A stretch of DNA of 64,000 nucleotides, taken from assembly GCF_002305875.1 (NCBI RefSeq), contig NZ_CP022098.1, positions 1,302,001 through 1,366,000 of the forward strand, read 5' to 3'. Shown here in pieces: positions 54,740-62,616 of this stretch. The position numbers were made by a program, and so were the translations under genes. The notes beneath the pieces are model-generated. The model ran no database searches and was not told the DNA's origin. It saw only the letters and a program-made list of their open reading frames with translations. Every line of letters begins with the position of its first letter. The first letter of the stretch is position 1. This stretch comes from Cystobacter fuscus (lineage in GTDB: Bacteria > Myxococcota > Myxococcia > Myxococcales > Myxococcaceae).

Positions 54740-55300
54740 TCAGGCGTTGGGCGCGGAGGAGGTGGTCTCCTCGCGGATGGCGGAGGGGCCGGTCTCCTCG
54801 CGGGCGATGTTGGACGAGCCATACAGGTGGCTCTCGAGGAACCACAGGTCCTCTTCCACCGTGCCGAGGGTTTGTGTGAGCAGGTCCGCGGTGACCGGAT
54901 CATTGAGCTCGTCGCAGCGTTGGATGCCGTCGCGGATGGTGGCCGCGTAGCGCGACACCCGGTCGACGATGACGCGGACATGGTCATCACCGTTCACGGC
55001 GCTCAGGTCGTACTCCTCCAGCTCGCTGTTCTTGGTGGCCAGCCGGATGGTGCCCTCCGCGTAGCCGCCCAGGGCCCCGGCGCGCTCGGCGAACTCATCG
55101 GCGTGGTCGCGCACGTGGTCCGCCACCTTGTCGAAGAGCAGATGGCGGCTGATGAAGTGGTTGCCACGGATGTTCCAGTGCGCTTGCTTGACCTGCCAAT
55201 GCAGGTCAACGGCCGTCGCCAGACAGGTGTTGAGCAGATCGATCAGCTCGGAGCGGGCCTCGCGCGGCAGGTTGATGTGGCTGGGAAACTTGGTGGTCAT
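54740..55300 (-). CDS. dps: Dps-family DNA-protecting ferritin
   Basis: 186 aa. Protects DNA and stores iron in starved or oxidised cells as a dodecamer. The ferroxidase site is present: LHWQVKQAHWNIRGNHF, HLLFDKVADHVRDHADEFAER, and a C-terminal acidic/Ser-rich tail beyond residue 165. Start ATG 55300 with AGGGG upstream; the longer frame to 55405 lacks a ribosome-binding site. Confidence 0.9.
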   Translation of the reverse strand: MTTKFPSHINLPREARSELIDLLNTCLATAVDLHWQVKQAHWNIRGNHFISRHLLFDKVADHVRDHADEFAERAGALGGYAEGTIRLATKNSELEEYDLSAVNGDDHVRVIVDRVSRYAATIRDGIQRCDELNDPVTADLLTQTLGTVEEDLWFLESHLYGSSNIAREETGPSAIREETTSSAPNA

Positions 55301-55447
55301 GAACTGGCCCCTGGTCGAGTGTTTCCGGAGGGAATGCCCGCCGGTTCGCTTCAGAGCCACAGGGTGTGGATGGCGGCGGCGGACGCCAAGCTGGGGGGCG
55401 TCCACCGTTGGCCCGGCAGGGGAGCGGGCGGGCAGGCGGATGGTGCG

Positions 55448-56167
55448 TCAGGGAGGCGTGGGGCTCGCCAGCACTTCGACCGCCGCGGAGATGACCTCGG
55501 GGTGGGTGATCATCGTCGGGTGGAAGGGGACGTGGAAGACGCGCTCGTGCGTGCCGGGCAGGCGCGAGTTCTCCGCGGGGAAGATGACGCCATCCAGGGG
55601 CGTCCAGAAGCAGAAGACCTCGGTGTCGCCGAAGGGCTTCTCGCGCCGGTTCAGCTCGAGCAGGAAGGGGCTGTCCGGCCGCATCTGCACCAGGGCCGGA
55701 TCCCTGCGCAGGTACGCGAGCCAGGTTCCCTGGTGGGGCCCGGAGATGGACACGAAGCGGCGCACGTGGGGCTGCCCACCCAGTGACTGCATCCAGTAGC
55801 GCGTGGACAGGGCGCCCTGGCTGAAGGCCACCACGTCGACGCGCTCGGCGTGGGTGCGCCGGCGCAGCGCCTCGGCGGCGCGGCCCACCTGGTAGGCGAT
55901 GGCCTCGATGGGAAGCTGTCCATTGTTGGGGTAGAGGTCCACGGCGTGGAGCCGGTCCCGGGGCCAGCCCGCGGCCACGAAGGTGTCGAGCATGGGATGG
56001 AGCCGGTTCGCGTTGTCATCCGTGCCGGGGACGAAGAGCACGGGCACGGGCTCGCTCGAGGCGCGCACGGCGGGCAGGGTGGCGCAGCCGGTGAGCGTGG
56101 CGAGCAGGAGTCCCACGAACATCCCGCGGGGGTGACGAGGAGCGGGGAGCGTTCGGGAGGGAGTCAT
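55448..56167 (-). CDS. Lipase/esterase-like lipoprotein (LipA/EstA type)
   Basis: 239 aa. Signal peptide with lipobox LTGC. Alpha/beta-hydrolase of the small bacterial lipase type: VPVLFVPGTDDNANRL, nucleophile VVAFSQGALSTRY (AxSxG rather than GxSxG), SISGPHQGTWLAYLR, and HPTMITHPEV with the probable catalytic His. It probably hydrolyses ester lipids outside the cytosol. Start ATG 56167 because the lipoprotein signal begins there. Confidence 0.72.
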   Translation of the reverse strand: MTPSRTLPAPRHPRGMFVGLLLATLTGCATLPAVRASSEPVPVLFVPGTDDNANRLHPMLDTFVAAGWPRDRLHAVDLYPNNGQLPIEAIAYQVGRAAEALRRRTHAERVDVVAFSQGALSTRYWMQSLGGQPHVRRFVSISGPHQGTWLAYLRRDPALVQMRPDSPFLLELNRREKPFGDTEVFCFWTPLDGVIFPAENSRLPGTHERVFHVPFHPTMITHPEVISAAVEVLASPTPP

Positions 56168-56305
56168 ACGGGGTTCTCCGGGCCGGGATGGGCGCCTCCA
56201 GGCAGGCAAGGGCTCATCATGTATGCAGTCCATCCTCCCACACACCCGTACGTATGTTGAAGGCACGGGGGGCTGGCCGGATGCAACCCCGGTGAGGAGA
56301 CGCTC

Positions 56306-57091
56306 ATGTCCAAGAAGAACCTCCTGGGTCTGCTCATGCTCGTGCAGCTATCGGGGGTCCTGGGCTGTGCCGCGGTGGTGCGCGAGAGCACCCGGGGGGC
56401 CCTGGATGCGATCCGCCAGCAGAAGGAAGAGGTGGACCAGGAGCATGAAGACTCCCTCACGCGGGGCACGGCGGGACAGGTGACCCGGGGCGCCTTGGAC
56501 GCGCTCATCACCGGCGAGCCTCCGCCCAAGGCACAACAGCTCGAGGAGAACCCCGGGAGTGTGGCCTCGGGTGGAGGCGCGGCGGGTGGCGGCGGGGGCG
56601 GAACACCGGCTCCCGCTGGCGGAGCGATGGCTGCCACGGGAACGGGCGGCTCGGGCCTCGGGTCGCGGGGGCCCATGTCCGTGTTGTCCGCGCAGCTCGC
56701 CCGGGGGCTCAGCGCGGAATTCGAGCGCCAGCTCGGAGCGGATGGCTCGGGGCCCCTGGCCCGGAGCATGTCGGCGGCGGCTGGTCAGGTGGCCGCCTCG
56801 GTGATCCAGCAATCCAAGGACGAGCTCGGCCCGATCTTCCCCGAGTGCGAGGGGCTCGATGGGGAAGCAGCCCGGGGATGCAGGGAGGCGCGGATGTCCC
56901 AGCTCAGCGAGTCCATTGGCGGAGGACTCGTCCGGGGCATGTTCAAGGCCGCTCAACCCGTGCTGCTCGTCGTCGCCTTCGGGGGTGGATTGCTGGTGGG
57001 GCTGTTCGTCTTCCTGGCCCTGTCCGTGGCGCGCATCCATCGGGAGTCGGGAGGCGGCGCGGGCGTGTCGCGGCAGCGGCGCCTCGTTTGA
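56306..57091 (+). CDS. Lipoprotein with Gly-rich linker and C-terminal membrane helix
   Basis: 261 aa. Lipobox LGC near residue 21, a helical region, a Gly/Ala/Pro-rich linker (about 90-120), a second helical region and a C-terminal hydrophobic segment (LLVVAFGGGLLVGLFVFLALSVA) followed by basic residues. A lipid anchor at one end and a membrane helix at the other is unusual and could tether two membranes or two leaflets. Function unknown. Convergent with the lipase gene; stop codons 1 nt apart. Confidence 0.55.
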   Translation: MSKKNLLGLLMLVQLSGVLGCAAVVRESTRGALDAIRQQKEEVDQEHEDSLTRGTAGQVTRGALDALITGEPPPKAQQLEENPGSVASGGGAAGGGGGGTPAPAGGAMAATGTGGSGLGSRGPMSVLSAQLARGLSAEFERQLGADGSGPLARSMSAAAGQVAASVIQQSKDELGPIFPECEGLDGEAARGCREARMSQLSESIGGGLVRGMFKAAQPVLLVVAFGGGLLVGLFVFLALSVARIHRESGGGAGVSRQRRLV

Positions 57092-57092
57092 C

Positions 57093-58226
57093 TCACGTCT
57101 GCAGGAGGATGAAGTCCACCACGGTGCGCCACAGGCGCTCGAAGTGGAGCCGGCGGAAGCCCGAGCCCGAGATGAGCCAGTCCACATGGGGCGGCCGGTG
57201 CGCGGGCTGATCGAAGTGGCCGATGGCGTCCAGGTGGTCCGCGCGCACGGCCGCCAGCACCCGGCCGTAGACCTGCGAGCGCGTGGGGACGATGCCATCA
57301 CACGCTTGGGGGCCTGGCAGGGCTCCGTAGGCCTCCACCAGCGCCGCGGTCTGCGCGGGCGTGGGTGGCGGAATGGCGGTGAGGGGCATGCGCTGGGTGC
57401 GCCCGTACAGGAAGGAATAGACGGTGTGGGTGATCTGCGCGTAGGGGTCCAACCCCGCGCCCAGGCGCGTGCGCAGCGAGGGAGGCCGGGCCTGGGTGAT
57501 GACGGAGCCGTAGCGCACCCCGGGCCGGTCCTGGCAGCTCGCGTTGAACAGGTCGATGCCCTCGGGCGTGAGCTGGGGGACCAGCGACGCGTCATTGCCC
57601 ACGTCCCCGAGGAAGCGCACCAGCTCCTCGCGGCGCTCGGCGGAGAAGTCGCCCAGGAGCTGCTCGAAGAGCTGATCCAACAGGGTGGGGCGGAAGCCGA
57701 GCTGCTCGTCCCACCGGGTGATGAGGCTGCCGAAGCGGAAGGCCACGCTCAAGGGCAGCCGACCGAAGCGCAACACGTACACGGTGAAGAGCGACAGCAG
57801 TTGCAGCAGCTTCTGGCCGAAGAGCCCGAGGAAGAAGGACGCGAGCGGCGTGCCCGAGTGGGGCGTGGACACCGTCACCACCGTGCGCACCCGGCGGGCG
57901 AAGCGCTCCACGTCCATGTCATCGCCCAGGAGCACCCCGGGGCTGACGAAGAGCCGGGCATCGAGCCCTCCGGTGGAGTGGCCGATGATGTGGATGGGGC
58001 AGTCGTCGTCCTTCACGTGGGTTTCGATGGACTTGAGCAGGTCCCCCGCCCGCGTGCGGATGGAGCCGGTGGGGTGGGTGAGGACCTGCACCACCTCGAC
58101 GTCCACGCCCCGGGCCTTCATCTCCGCGACGAAGTAGTCGCGCACGTGCCCGAAGTACAGCAGCTCTCCCAGGTTGGCGAAGCCGAAGAAGCCGGGAACC
58201 AAGAGGATGTAATGCTTCGTCGCCAT
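57093..58226 (-). CDS. Triacylglycerol lipase-like alpha/beta-hydrolase
   Basis: 377 aa, no signal peptide. HYILLVPGFFGFANLGEL (oxyanion region), nucleophile IIGHSTGGLDARLF (GxSxG), VVTVSTPHSGTPLASFF as the lid-proximal loop, and a late ADHLDAIGHFDQP that may contain Asp/His. Similar to lipases in the PHA/true lipase group. Start ATG 58226; a TTG at 58235 adds three residues. Confidence 0.75.
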   Translation of the reverse strand: MATKHYILLVPGFFGFANLGELLYFGHVRDYFVAEMKARGVDVEVVQVLTHPTGSIRTRAGDLLKSIETHVKDDDCPIHIIGHSTGGLDARLFVSPGVLLGDDMDVERFARRVRTVVTVSTPHSGTPLASFFLGLFGQKLLQLLSLFTVYVLRFGRLPLSVAFRFGSLITRWDEQLGFRPTLLDQLFEQLLGDFSAERREELVRFLGDVGNDASLVPQLTPEGIDLFNASCQDRPGVRYGSVITQARPPSLRTRLGAGLDPYAQITHTVYSFLYGRTQRMPLTAIPPPTPAQTAALVEAYGALPGPQACDGIVPTRSQVYGRVLAAVRADHLDAIGHFDQPAHRPPHVDWLISGSGFRRLHFERLWRTVVDFILLQT

Positions 58227-58317
58227 TCCGCCCAACCTTCAGGGGTCCGGGCCCTCAACTCAAGTCCCATGTGCATTTCCCCTTGCGCTGGTTGACGTCC
58301 CGGCGCTCGCGGGCACT

Positions 58318-59496
58318 TCACGCGGGGTCCGTGGCGTCCGCCCGCGACCCGCCGAACCCCTCGAGGACCAGGTACCCCTCGGGGATGAGGCTCGTGGCGA
58401 GCATGACCTCGTTGATGTCGCGGTGCTCGATCCAGGAGCGCACGACCCTGTGCTCGGGAGCGAGCCAGAACGAGACGAGTTCGGCTCCGAGCGCGGCGGC
58501 GCTCCTCAGTTGCCGGGCTGTCCTTTCGTCCACGGCTGGCTGAATCAACCCGATGGACGAAAGCCCGATCGCGAGCCCGAGCTCCCGGAACGCCAGACGC
58601 CGGGACGCGGGCTGACTCCTATCTCCGTACAGCGAATACAGGGACAGTCCTTCCAGGGCGGCGGTGAGCAGGCTCTCGAGGAGCGCGCCGTCCTGGAAGG
58701 CCTCCTGGGTCCCGAGCTGCGCGATGCGACCGGCATCCGAGAGCAGTCCACCGAGCCCGAGCGGATCGTCCGTCCGCAGCTCCGTGGTGTGGAGCATCGC
58801 GGCGAAGTCTTCAATGGCTCGCCGCGGATCGGGTCCCGCCGCCGTGCCCGAGAGCAGGACGCGCGTGGTCTCGAGCTGCACGCACGTGATGAGCCCGTCC
58901 AGCGGGTCGTGCTGCCCCATGGACGAGACGAGGGGCCGGGACAGGTCCGTGCTCATCTTCCAGACCATCTGGCGTCGTCCGGGCGGGCCGTGGGTGAAGG
59001 CGGCGTGGGCCACCTCGGCGAGCTCCCTTGCCCAGAGGTTGAAGCGCGGGTCACCGGTCGCGCGTGAGACCTGGTCGAGCGCGTGCATCCACTTCGTGAG
59101 GTAGTGAAAGTATTGGCCATCCCGATCCCACTCCAGCTGGTGATCGAGCGGCTCTTCCGGCTGGCGCTCCGGAAGGGGCTTTCCGATGCGCAGGCCTCCT
59201 CGCGTCGGATGTGCCTCGCCCTCCTGCTCGTCCAGGCCGCTGAGCCATCCGGTGCGCGCGTCGTCCGCCCGGTAGCGGCCGAGGACATGATGCACTTGAT
59301 CCACGAGGTGGCGAGCGAGCTCCAGGTAGCGCGACTGGCCTGTCAGGCGTGCGAGCCCGAGGAAATTGCAGACGGCGAAGGCGTCTGTCCACAGGTAGCG
59401 CCGTGGGGACTGCTGGGAGCCGACCAGTCCGGTGCGTTCGGCGAAGTCCGTCATGAGACGGCTCGCGTGGGCAATGCCGTATTCCACCGTGTCCAT
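58318..59496 (-). CDS. Alpha/alpha-toroid-like protein of unknown function
   Basis: 392 aa, soluble. Strong helical periodicity with conserved aromatic blocks: RRYLWTDAFAVCNFLGLARLTG, GWLSGLDEQEGEAHPTRGG, DHQLEWDRDGQYFHYLTKWMHALDQV and VRSWIEHRDINEVMLATSLIPEGYL. The pattern resembles six-hairpin glycosidases, with acidic residues that could be catalytic, but no known family signature is seen. The frame remains open upstream to 62220; ATG 59496 is chosen because the domain starts there and the S46 gene occupies the region beyond. Divergent from the S46 gene. Confidence 0.6.
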   Translation of the reverse strand: MDTVEYGIAHASRLMTDFAERTGLVGSQQSPRRYLWTDAFAVCNFLGLARLTGQSRYLELARHLVDQVHHVLGRYRADDARTGWLSGLDEQEGEAHPTRGGLRIGKPLPERQPEEPLDHQLEWDRDGQYFHYLTKWMHALDQVSRATGDPRFNLWARELAEVAHAAFTHGPPGRRQMVWKMSTDLSRPLVSSMGQHDPLDGLITCVQLETTRVLLSGTAAGPDPRRAIEDFAAMLHTTELRTDDPLGLGGLLSDAGRIAQLGTQEAFQDGALLESLLTAALEGLSLYSLYGDRSQPASRRLAFRELGLAIGLSSIGLIQPAVDERTARQLRSAAALGAELVSFWLAPEHRVVRSWIEHRDINEVMLATSLIPEGYLVLEGFGGSRADATDPA

Positions 59497-59688
59497 GTCG
59501 CGCGCCTCCCGTGACTCGAGATTGCGCACCACTGTCTGGTCACGGCACCCGGGGGCGCTCCGCCGAGGAGGCCGCTGCTCGCTCCTCGGCGACACCCACT
59601 CGCCCCCTCCTCTCTGGTTGACGTCCCGGCCCTCCCAGGCAAGAACCGGGTTCCCTTTCCACCCCCTCGACAGTCTGGAACTCCCACC

Positions 59689-61746
59689 GTGAAACGTCTG
59701 CTCGCCCTTGGCTCGTTGTTGGCCCTCCCCGCCGCCGCGGAGGAAGGCATGTGGACCTATGATGCCTTTCCCCGGGAAGCGGTGAAGGCCGCTTACGGCT
59801 TCGAGCCCTCCCAGGACTGGCTCGACCGGGTGCGGCTGTCCTCGGTGCGGCTGGCGGGCGGATGCTCCGCGAGCTTCGTGTCGCCCGAGGGCCTGGTGAT
59901 GACCAACCACCACTGCATCCGCTCGTGCGTGGAGGACCTGTCCTCGCCCAAGCGCGACTACCTCGCCACGGGGTTCTTCGCCAGGGAGCCCAAGGACGAG
60001 CTGCGCTGTCCCAAGGTGGAGGCCAACCAGCTCGTGGAGATGACGGACGTCACCGCGCGGCTCCAGGGCGTGACGAAGGGCCTGGAGGGCGCGGCCTTCA
60101 ACACCGCGCTCAACGCGGAGATGTCGCGCATCGAGGGCGAGTGCGCCACCGGGCCCGAGTGGCGCTGCGACGTGGTGACGCTGTTCCACGGGGGGCGCTA
60201 CCAGCTCTACAAGTACCGCCGCTTCCAGGACGTGCGCCTGGTCTTCGCGCCCGAGTTCTCCATGGCCGCCTTTGGTGGCGACGCGGACAACTTCAACTTC
60301 CCCCGCTACGGCTTCGACGCGGCCTTCCTGCGCGTATGGGACACCACGGGCCAGCCGCTGAAGACAGACACCTATCTGCCCTGGGCGAAGGAGGGAGCGA
60401 AGGAGGGCGACCTGGTCTTCGTCTCCGGCCACCCGGGCGGCACCGAGCGCCAGAGCACCGTGGCGGAGCTGGAGTTCCAGCGCGACGTGGCGTTGCCGTA
60501 CACACTCCTGCACCTCGCGGAGATGCGCGGCATGCTGCGCGAGTACGCCGCGGGCTCGCCCGAGCGCTGGCGCACGACCCGGGCGAAGCTGCGCTCCGTG
60601 GAGAACAGCCTCAAGGCGTTGCGCGGCCGGCATCAGGCCCTGGCCGAGCCCTCGCTGCTCGTCGGCAAGCGTCAGGCGGAGGCGGACCTGCGCGCGAAGG
60701 TGAACGCGACGCCAGCGCTCAAGGCCACCACGGCGGACGCCTGGGACGCCACGGCGCGCGCGCTGGAGTCCTACCGGCCCCTGCTCGCGAGCTACCGGCT
60801 GAAGGAGGCGGGAGACGGCTTTCCCTCGGAGCTGTTCTCCCTGGCCCGGCAGCTCGTGCGCGCGGCGGAGGAGCTGCCCAAGCCCAACGCCGATCGGTTG
60901 CGCGAGTACACCGAGGGCCAGCTGCCCGGCCTGCGCCAGCAGCTCCTGCGCGAGGCGCCCATCACCCCGGAGTTGGAGGAGCGGCTGCTCACCTTCGGCT
61001 TCAACAAGCTGCGCGAGACGCTGGGGGCGGATGACGCCTTCGTGCACGAGGTGCTTGGCCGCGAGGCGCCGGAGGATCTGGCGCGCGCGCTGGTGAAGGG
61101 CACGCGGCTGTTCGACGTGAAGGAGCGTAAGCGGCTGTTCGAGGGTGGCGCGGCGGCGATCGCGGCGTCGAAGGATCCGATGATCCTCCTGGCGCGCCGG
61201 GTGGATGGCCTGTCTCGCGAGGTGCGCACGCGCTACGAGGACACGGTGGAGTCGATGCTCAAGAAGAATGGCGAGCTGCTCGCGAAGGCGCGGCTGGCGG
61301 CCTACGGCACCACGGGCTACCCGGATGCCACCTTCACCCTGCGCCTGAACTACGGCGTGGTGAAGGGCTGGCGGGAGGACACGAAGACCGTGGCGCCGTT
61401 GACGACGTTCGCGGGGGCCTATGCGCGTCACACGGGCAAGGAGCCCTTCCGGCTGCCGGACACGTGGCTCAAGGCCAAGGGCAAGGTGCCCGACGACACG
61501 CCGCTGGACGTGGCCACCACCAACGACATCATCGGCGGCAACTCGGGCTCCCCCCTGGTGGATCGCGAGGGCCGGGTGGTGGGACTCATCTTCGACGGCA
61601 ACCTGCCATCTCTCGGTGGCCGGTATGCCTACGTGCCGGAGACCAACCGCGCGGTGGGAGTCCATGGCGAGGGCCTGCTGCGCGCGCTCGAGCACGTCTA
61701 CGGAGCCGGGCGGCTCGTGAAGGAACTGCGCGAGCACCAGCGCTGA
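59689..61746 (+). CDS. S46 family dipeptidyl-peptidase, DPP7-like
   Basis: 685 aa. Signal peptide (MKRLLALGSLLALPAAAEE), so periplasmic or outer-membrane associated. Chymotrypsin-like S46 domain: catalytic His in SPEGLVMTNHHCIRSC (about residue 66), catalytic Ser in DIIGGNSGSPLVD near the C-terminus, with an Asp in the helical insert between. The residue 18 after the Ser is Gly (FDGN), which in this family marks the DPP7 type that prefers hydrophobic P1 residues, not the Arg of acidic-specific DPP11. S46 enzymes release dipeptides from N-termini of peptides, feeding amino acid nutrition. Start GTG 59689. Divergent from the toroid-like gene. Confidence 0.9.
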   Translation: MKRLLALGSLLALPAAAEEGMWTYDAFPREAVKAAYGFEPSQDWLDRVRLSSVRLAGGCSASFVSPEGLVMTNHHCIRSCVEDLSSPKRDYLATGFFAREPKDELRCPKVEANQLVEMTDVTARLQGVTKGLEGAAFNTALNAEMSRIEGECATGPEWRCDVVTLFHGGRYQLYKYRRFQDVRLVFAPEFSMAAFGGDADNFNFPRYGFDAAFLRVWDTTGQPLKTDTYLPWAKEGAKEGDLVFVSGHPGGTERQSTVAELEFQRDVALPYTLLHLAEMRGMLREYAAGSPERWRTTRAKLRSVENSLKALRGRHQALAEPSLLVGKRQAEADLRAKVNATPALKATTADAWDATARALESYRPLLASYRLKEAGDGFPSELFSLARQLVRAAEELPKPNADRLREYTEGQLPGLRQQLLREAPITPELEERLLTFGFNKLRETLGADDAFVHEVLGREAPEDLARALVKGTRLFDVKERKRLFEGGAAAIAASKDPMILLARRVDGLSREVRTRYEDTVESMLKKNGELLAKARLAAYGTTGYPDATFTLRLNYGVVKGWREDTKTVAPLTTFAGAYARHTGKEPFRLPDTWLKAKGKVPDDTPLDVATTNDIIGGNSGSPLVDREGRVVGLIFDGNLPSLGGRYAYVPETNRAVGVHGEGLLRALEHVYGAGRLVKELREHQR

Positions 61747-61830
61747 GTTCCTGGGGGAAGGCGCGGTCTTCCACCGGTCTTGCCACTGGAGAGGTCCGGC
61801 GGGATCCTGGCGCCCTTTCCCGCCTGCCTT

Positions 61831-61920
61831 GAAGGCCGAAGGTTCGTGGCGGCGTTGGAGGCCCTGGAGGAGGGCAACCCGGCGCGGGCTGCGACCCTCC
61901 TCCGCACCCTGCTCTCGTAG
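61831..61920 (+). pseudogene. 3' remnant of a lost gene
   Basis: Frame reads LEGRRFVAALEALEEGNPARAATLLRTLLS then stops at 61918-61920. The helical, TPR-like ending has no start codon or ribosome-binding site upstream, so only the tail of a gene is left. It resembles the C-terminus of small cytosolic proteins that lie in Sit-type cassettes, but this is a weak match. Confidence 0.35.
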
Positions 61921-62090
61921 GCCTCGACCCCACAAGCGAGCCAGGCGCCTGCCGCGCACCTCATGGGAGGGCGGCCTGGGCCGGCGTGTACCCCAAGGGG
62001 CAACGCGGCTTCTCCACCCGCCTGGCTCACTGCTCGGGCGGGCCCCCGTCAGCGGCCCTCCTCGCCACCTCCGCTCCAGGCCGCCTCCTC

Positions 62091-62124
62091 TCAACAGGGC
62101 TCCTATCCGTCCTATACTTATACT
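62091..62124 (+). promoter_or_regulatory. Promoter-like element upstream of the second SitA-type gene
   Basis: TCAACA (62091-62096), 16-bp spacer, then two back-to-back TATACT hexamers (62113-62118, 62119-62124). AT-rich compared with the surroundings. Unlike the other two toxin-type genes, a leader of about 150 nt would follow. Confidence 0.35.
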
Positions 62125-62238
62125 TTGGCGCTTGCCCTGGCCCGAGCTGCGGCTGCTGCACCCCGGCCCCCTGCCGTGAGCCTGGCGCGCTCGTTCGTGG
62201 CTGTTGGGGCGCGCTGTCATGCTCCGAGTGGCCCCGCC

Positions 62239-62255
62239 AGGACCCTTTGGGTCCT
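62239..62255 (+). promoter_or_regulatory. Perfect hairpin in the leader of the second SitA-type gene
   Basis: AGGACCC-TTT-GGGTCCT, a perfect 7-bp stem 22 nt before the ATG and just upstream of the GAGAGAGGA ribosome-binding site. It may affect translation or be an operator. No T-tract follows. Confidence 0.35.
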
Positions 62256-62277
62256 AGCTCCGAGAGAGGACCCGTTC

Positions 62278-62616
62278 ATGCGTCTCCGAGCGTGCATCGC
62301 ACTTCTGCTCTATGTCTCCGCCTGCGCGACGTCAGCGCCGAGCCCGGAAATGCCCGTGGACTGGGGCCCGAGGTATGCCAACCTCCAGCGAGCGGCAACG
62401 CTGCCTTGGACGGACGGGGGGCGGTGCGCCGTCCGCGAAGCTTCCGAGCCCTGGCCCGTGCTGGCGGAGCGGTGCTATCAGGCCCTCGACCATGACCGGA
62501 TCGAGTTTCACGACCTCACGGGAAAATGCTCGGTGGCCTCTGCTGGGGCCGCTGCCGTGGGGCTCGGGGTCTGGGAGCCTGCATTGAAATACCTCTATTC
62601 GTTGGAATGGGGGTGA
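62278..62616 (+). pseudogene. Truncated SitA6/DUF2380-type polymorphic toxin lipoprotein
   Basis: 112 aa. Signal peptide with lipobox VSAC. The mature start (PVDWGPRYANLQRAATLPW), TDGGRCAVREASEPWPVLAERCYQALDHDRI and TGKCSVASAGAAAVGLGV are the N-terminal module that I recall from myxobacterial SitA6-type (DUF2380/TIGR02269) toxin lipoproteins. In those, a hydrophobic segment and a toxin domain follow. Here the match ends at about residue 98 (62571), and 14 unrelated residues precede a stop, so the toxin is lost. The unrelated tail overlaps the end of a serine recombinase gene on the other strand, pointing to an insertion. GAGAGAGGA precedes ATG 62278. Confidence 0.6.

Larger units (their letters stand above)
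61747..62277. other. Accessory intergenic stretch with a gene remnant and leader structure
   Basis: Between the S46 gene and the second SitA-type gene. It contains a C-terminal gene fragment (61831-61920), a tandem TATACT promoter-like element (about 62113-62124) and a hairpin (62239-62255). The rest shows nothing I recognise. Confidence 0.45.

Noticed and set aside
59497-62220. Upstream extension of the toroid-like gene to 1300 codons
   Set aside because: The extension runs antisense through the S46 peptidase and has no protein-like character; ATG 59496 is the sensible start.
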